In this document: piece by piece, positions 60,631 to 64,000 of the stretch
Numbering within the stretch: the first letter of the stretch is position 1
Layout: each line of letters begins with the position of its first letter
DNA from: Kluyvera intermedia
GTDB taxonomy: Bacteria; Pseudomonadota; Gammaproteobacteria; Enterobacterales; Enterobacteriaceae
Reading direction: 5' to 3'
Length of the DNA: 64,000 nucleotides
Assembly (NCBI RefSeq): GCF_034424175.1
Contig: NZ_CP139986.1
Span: 4,154,001 to 4,218,000, forward strand
The notes under the pieces: model-generated
Databases searched by the model: none
Told to the model about the DNA's origin: nothing
Seen by the model: only the letters and a program-made list of their open reading frames with translations
Program-made: the position numbers and the translations under genes

Positions 60631-61373
60631 AAAATAGAGACGCGGAAACCGGGGTTTAAGAACGACTCACGCGGGGTATAATCCAGCGTTTTGCCCTGCC
60701 AGTCGTTCACGTGCGCCCCGGCGGCGGCGGCCACCGCGTGCCCCGCCGCGGTATCCCAGATATTGGTTGGCCCGAAGCGTGGATACAGCTGCGCTTCACC
60801 TTCCGCGACCAGACAGAATTTCAGTGACGATCCGATAGATGCCGTCTGGTGCTCGCCCAATTGCTGCAAGTACTCTTTCAGCTCATCATCGTTCGCATAA
60901 TGGGAACGACTGACCACCACTCGTGGCGGGTTCGCATCACGTACCTGAATTTGCCGACTCACGCCGCCCTCTTCCTTCCATGCTTTGCCGTTAGCCGCGC
61001 TGTACATCACTTTCAACACCGGCGCATACACAACGCCCAGCACCGCTTTGCCATTTTCTATCAACGCAATATTCACGGTGAACTCGCCGTTACGTTTGAT
61101 GAACTCTTTGGTGCCGTCCAGTGGGTCGACCAGCCAATAACGCTGCCAGTGCTGGCGAACATCCCAGCCAGGAGGGTCTTCTTCAGACAAAATTGGGATA
61201 TCCGGCGTCATTGCCTTCAGGCCGTTAACAATCACATAGTGGGCCGCGATATCGGCCGCTGTGACCGGGGAATCATCTTTCTTGCTGGTCACGTCTAACG
61301 GCTGCTTACCCTCATACACCTGCATGATGGCATCACCCGCGTCACGCGCAAGTTGACTGACTTGTTCTAACAT
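60627..61373 (-). CDS. cysQ: 3'(2'),5'-bisphosphate nucleotidase CysQ
   Basis: A 248-residue inositol-monophosphatase-fold phosphatase that hydrolyses 3'-phosphoadenosine 5'-phosphate from sulfate assimilation. Metal-site motifs are ILSEEDPPGW, YWLVDPLDGTKEFIKRNGEFTVNIALIE and, late, FGPTNIWDTAAGHAVAAAAG. Divergent from cpdB and convergent with ytfJ. Confidence 0.94.
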   Translation of the reverse strand: MLEQVSQLARDAGDAIMQVYEGKQPLDVTSKKDDSPVTAADIAAHYVIVNGLKAMTPDIPILSEEDPPGWDVRQHWQRYWLVDPLDGTKEFIKRNGEFTVNIALIENGKAVLGVVYAPVLKVMYSAANGKAWKEEGGVSRQIQVRDANPPRVVVSRSHYANDDELKEYLQQLGEHQTASIGSSLKFCLVAEGEAQLYPRFGPTNIWDTAAGHAVAAAAGAHVNDWQGKTLDYTPRESFLNPGFRVSIF

Positions 61374-61583
61374 TCTCCACCTCGTTGAGATTACAGTGGC
61401 GTTAACTTATTGTTTTATTTATATCGCATTGCCGTTAATTCCGCTATTGCCATCATCGTTCCACAGACTGTGAACCGCTGCCGATTTCCCGTCATGATTT
61501 TCTGGCATGATTCACATCTTCATAAGTAACAGAAAACAAATACATTTAAATCTGTGTCTTAGATCTATAAAAGGATGCCTCTG

Positions 61584-63527
61584 ATGATCAAGTTTAGCGC
61601 AACGCTGCTGGCTACGCTGATAGCAGCCAGCGTAAATGCCGCGACGGTGGACCTCCGCATAATGGAAACCACCGATCTGCATAGCAATATGATGGATTTT
61701 GATTACTACAAAGATACCGCTACCGAGAAATTCGGCCTGGTGCGCACGGCAAGCCTGATTAACGCCGCACGTGACGAGGTGAAGAACAGTGTGCTGGTCG
61801 ATAATGGCGATGTGATTCAGGGCAGCCCGCTTGGCGATTATATGGCGGCGAAAGGCCTCAAGCAGGGTGATATTCACCCGGTCTACAAAGCGATGAATCT
61901 GCTCGACTATGCGGTAGGCAACCTCGGCAACCACGAATTTAACTACGGGCTAGACTATCTGCATAAAGCGCTGGCAGGAGCGAAATTCCCGTACGTTAAC
62001 GCCAATATCATCGACGTTAAGACTAAAAAGCCGCTATTTACCCCTTATCTGATTAAAGAGACCGATGTCGTCGATAAAGACGGTAACAAGCATACCCTGA
62101 AAATCGGCTATATCGGCTTTGTGCCTCCGCAGATTATGACGTGGGATAAAGCGAATCTGAGCGGTAAAGTCACGGTCAACGACATCACCGAAACGGCGCG
62201 TAAATATGTGCCGGAGATGCGCGCCAACGGCGCAGATGTGGTTGTCGTGATAGCCCACTCTGGCCTTTCCGCCGCCCCGTATCAGGCGATGGCCGAAAAC
62301 TCGGTCTACTACTTAAGCCAGGTGCCTGGCGTTAACGCCATTATGTTTGGTCACGCCCACGCGGTGTTCCCGGGCAAGGATTTTGCCAACATTAAAGGCG
62401 TGGATATCGCCAAAGGTACGCTCAACGGTATTCCCGCCGTGATGCCGGGGATGTGGGGCGATCACTTAGGGGTGGTCGATCTGGTGCTGAACAACGACAG
62501 CGGCAAATGGCAGGTCACAACCGCCGAGGCACAGGCGCGACCAATTTATGATGCGGCAGCGAAAAAATCACTGGCGGCGGAAGACAGTAAACTGGTTGCG
62601 GCGCTGAAGACCGACCACGATGCCACACGTGAGTTCGTCAGCAAGCCTATCGGTAAATCTTCCGACAACATGTACAGCTTCCTGTCGCTGGTACAGGACG
62701 ACCCGACCGTACAGGTGGTCAACATGGCGCAGAAAGCCTACGTTGAGCACTATATTCAGGGCGATCCGGATTTAGCAAAACTGCCGGTACTCTCTGCCGC
62801 CGCGCCGTTTAAAGCCGGTGGTCGTAAGAACGATCCTGCAAGCTTTGTTGAAGTGGAAAAAGGTCAGCTCACCTTCCGTAACGCCGCCGACCTCTATCTC
62901 TACCCGAACACACTGGTGGTGGTGAAAGCCAGCGGTAAAGAGGTGAAAGAGTGGCTGGAATGTTCCGCTGGGCAGTTTAACCAGATTGATCCGCACAGCA
63001 CTAAACCGCAGGGGCTGATTAACTGGGATGGCTTCCGCACCTATAACTTCGACGTTATAGACGGCGTGAATTATCAGGTGGATATCACTCAGCCAGCGCG
63101 CTACGACGGCGAATGCCAGAGCGTTAACCCGAAAGCGGAGCGCATTAAACATCTGACCTTTAACGGTAAGCCAATCGACCCGAACGCGACCTTCCTCGTC
63201 GCCACCAATAACTATCGCGCCTACGGTGGCAAGTTCGCGGGCACCGGCGACAGTCATATCGCTTTCGCCTCGCCGGACGAGAACCGCTCCGTGCTGGCGG
63301 CATGGATAAGCGCCGAGTCGAAGAAAGCCGGTGAGATTCATCCGGCAGCTGATAACAACTGGCGTCTGGCGCCGATCCACAGCGACACGAAGCTGGATAT
63401 TCGCTTTGAAACCTCGCCTTCAGAGAAAGCGGCGACGTTTATTAAAGAGAAAGCCCAGTATCCGATGAAGCAGGTGACGACTGATGAGATTGGTTTTGCG
63501 ATTTATCAGGTGGATTTGAGTCAGTAA
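61584..63527 (+). CDS. cpdB: 2',3'-cyclic-nucleotide 2'-phosphodiesterase / 3'-nucleotidase CpdB
   Basis: A 647-residue periplasmic bifunctional enzyme. ATG 61584 (MIKFSATLLATLIAASVNA signal peptide) matches the E. coli length; an upstream ATG at 61575 adds three residues. Metallophosphatase motifs are visible: TTDLHSN, VDNGDVIQGSPL, GNHEFNYGLDYL, IAHSG and GHAH (MFGHAHAVFPG), then the C-terminal 5'-nucleotidase domain with NNYRAYGGKFAGTGD. Divergent from cysQ. Confidence 0.96.
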   Translation: MIKFSATLLATLIAASVNAATVDLRIMETTDLHSNMMDFDYYKDTATEKFGLVRTASLINAARDEVKNSVLVDNGDVIQGSPLGDYMAAKGLKQGDIHPVYKAMNLLDYAVGNLGNHEFNYGLDYLHKALAGAKFPYVNANIIDVKTKKPLFTPYLIKETDVVDKDGNKHTLKIGYIGFVPPQIMTWDKANLSGKVTVNDITETARKYVPEMRANGADVVVVIAHSGLSAAPYQAMAENSVYYLSQVPGVNAIMFGHAHAVFPGKDFANIKGVDIAKGTLNGIPAVMPGMWGDHLGVVDLVLNNDSGKWQVTTAEAQARPIYDAAAKKSLAAEDSKLVAALKTDHDATREFVSKPIGKSSDNMYSFLSLVQDDPTVQVVNMAQKAYVEHYIQGDPDLAKLPVLSAAAPFKAGGRKNDPASFVEVEKGQLTFRNAADLYLYPNTLVVVKASGKEVKEWLECSAGQFNQIDPHSTKPQGLINWDGFRTYNFDVIDGVNYQVDITQPARYDGECQSVNPKAERIKHLTFNGKPIDPNATFLVATNNYRAYGGKFAGTGDSHIAFASPDENRSVLAAWISAESKKAGEIHPAADNNWRLAPIHSDTKLDIRFETSPSEKAATFIKEKAQYPMKQVTTDEIGFAIYQVDLSQ

Positions 63528-63540
63528 CATTTTGCGGGGT

Positions 63541-63602
63541 TCCCGGCGGCGCTGCGCTTGGCCGGGCTACGTGAGTGCATATTTGTAGCCCGGTCGAGGC
63601 GT
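63541..63602. repeat. REP/BIME-type element pair
   Basis: CCCGGCGGCGCTGCGCTTGGCCGGGCTACG is followed by GTAGCCCGGTCGAGGCGTTTACGCCGACACCGGG in opposite orientation, with its last bases overlapping the 3' end of the next gene. It lies between the convergent cpdB and ytfH. Confidence 0.75.
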
Positions 63603-63989
63603 TTACGCCGACACCGGGGTTTTCTGCGCCATCACATCCGGCAAATTGACCTCAATCCAGTCCGCCAGCGCGGCAACTTTCTCACTCACTGCCTCCCCCA
63701 TCGGGGTCAGACTATACTCCACGCGCGGCGGTACGACCGGGTAAGAGATGCGATTGATAAAGCCATCTTGCTCCAGCGCCTGCAACGACTGGGCGAGCAT
63801 TTTTTCGCTCACCCCACCCATCTTGCGGCGCAGGTCGCTAAAACGGTGTGTGCCTTCACGCAGCGCCACCAAAATCAATACGCCCCAACGGCTGGTCACG
63901 TGTTTGAGTACGTCACGCGAGGGGCAGCTTTCGGCGAACAAATTGCCGTTACGTAGCTTTTGCGTCAGCGTCGGATTTATTTCTTTCAT
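63603..63989 (-). CDS. ytfH: HxlR-family transcriptional regulator YtfH
   Basis: A 128-residue winged-helix regulator with the HxlR signature CPSRDVLKHVTSRWGVLILVALREGTHRFSDLRRKMGGVSEKMLAQSLQALEQDGFINR followed by PVVPPRVEYSLTPMG. The single Cys of ESCPSRDVL matches the redox-type Cys of this family. In E. coli it is divergent from the quinone oxidoreductase gene qorB, which would lie beyond the right edge. Confidence 0.92.
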   Translation of the reverse strand: MKEINPTLTQKLRNGNLFAESCPSRDVLKHVTSRWGVLILVALREGTHRFSDLRRKMGGVSEKMLAQSLQALEQDGFINRISYPVVPPRVEYSLTPMGEAVSEKVAALADWIEVNLPDVMAQKTPVSA

Positions 63990-64000
63990 ACTTACCTTTT

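Overview
This window is chromosomal DNA from an enteric bacterium of the Escherichia/Salmonella/Citrobacter group. The backbone gene order (cybC, tldE, yjgA, mpl, fbp, yjfF-ytfT-ytfR-ytfQ, ppa, ytfP-tamB-tamA, msrA, ytfL, ytfK, ytfJ, cysQ, cpdB, ytfH) is that of E. coli and its relatives, and the proteins are close to but distinct from the E. coli ones. A Citrobacter-like or Salmonella-like genome fits best. The species call is inference from memory of protein sequences, not a search.

Layout. (1) 1-6.6 kb: the 5' part of a secreted beta-propeller lactonase gene, then an eight-gene minus-strand operon. It encodes a PRD-domain regulator, four small or membrane proteins (SFCGS, DUF4312, DUF4311, DUF4310), a metallo-amidohydrolase, a PLP-dependent DgaE-type ammonia lyase and a DgaF-type KDGP aldolase. 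I read this as uptake plus catabolism of an unidentified amino-sugar-acid-like compound; the four unnamed proteins occupy the place that four PTS subunits have in the classical dga operon. (2) 6.7-9.2 kb: cybC, tldE and yjgA. (3) 9.18-32.75 kb: a 23.6 kb accessory island lying inside one IS4 footprint. Left and right IS4 ends with matching inverted repeats are bounded by an identical 12 bp duplication (9168-9179 and 32749-32760), so IS4 first landed in the yjgA terminator and the island came later. The island carries a MarT/FidL-like regulator pair, a FaeA/PapI-like regulator, a GIY-YIG protein, an intimin/invasin-like inverse autotransporter, a large P/MR-P-like chaperone-usher fimbrial operon with two chaperones and two adhesin genes, an FKBP prolyl isomerase with a small lipoprotein, and transposon debris (an IS110 element next to a Tn3-family transposase fragment). 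A three-gene regulatory block (EAL protein, PapI-like, LuxR-like) sits in the middle of the fimbrial operon. (4) 32.8-50.6 kb: a GNAT acetyltransferase gene, mpl, fbp, a 5 x 68 bp tandem array, a chemoreceptor gene, the galactofuranose ABC transporter operon, ppa, and the ytfP-tamB-tamA operon. (5) 50.6-58.0 kb: an accessory sugar cluster with a LacI regulator, four different Gfo/Idh/MocA oxidoreductases and a GPH-family sugar symporter, inserted between msrA and ytfL. (6) 58.1-64 kb: ytfL, ytfK, ytfJ, cysQ, cpdB, ytfH.

The three regions most likely to hold something undescribed are the DUF4310/4311/4312/SFCGS operon, the fimbrial island with its internal c-di-GMP/PapI/LuxR block and adhesin-linked foldase, and the four-oxidoreductase sugar cluster. 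A GC-rich hairpin repeat family beginning CCCTCACCC and ending GGGTGAGGG recurs at four intergenic places, once expanded into the tandem array.
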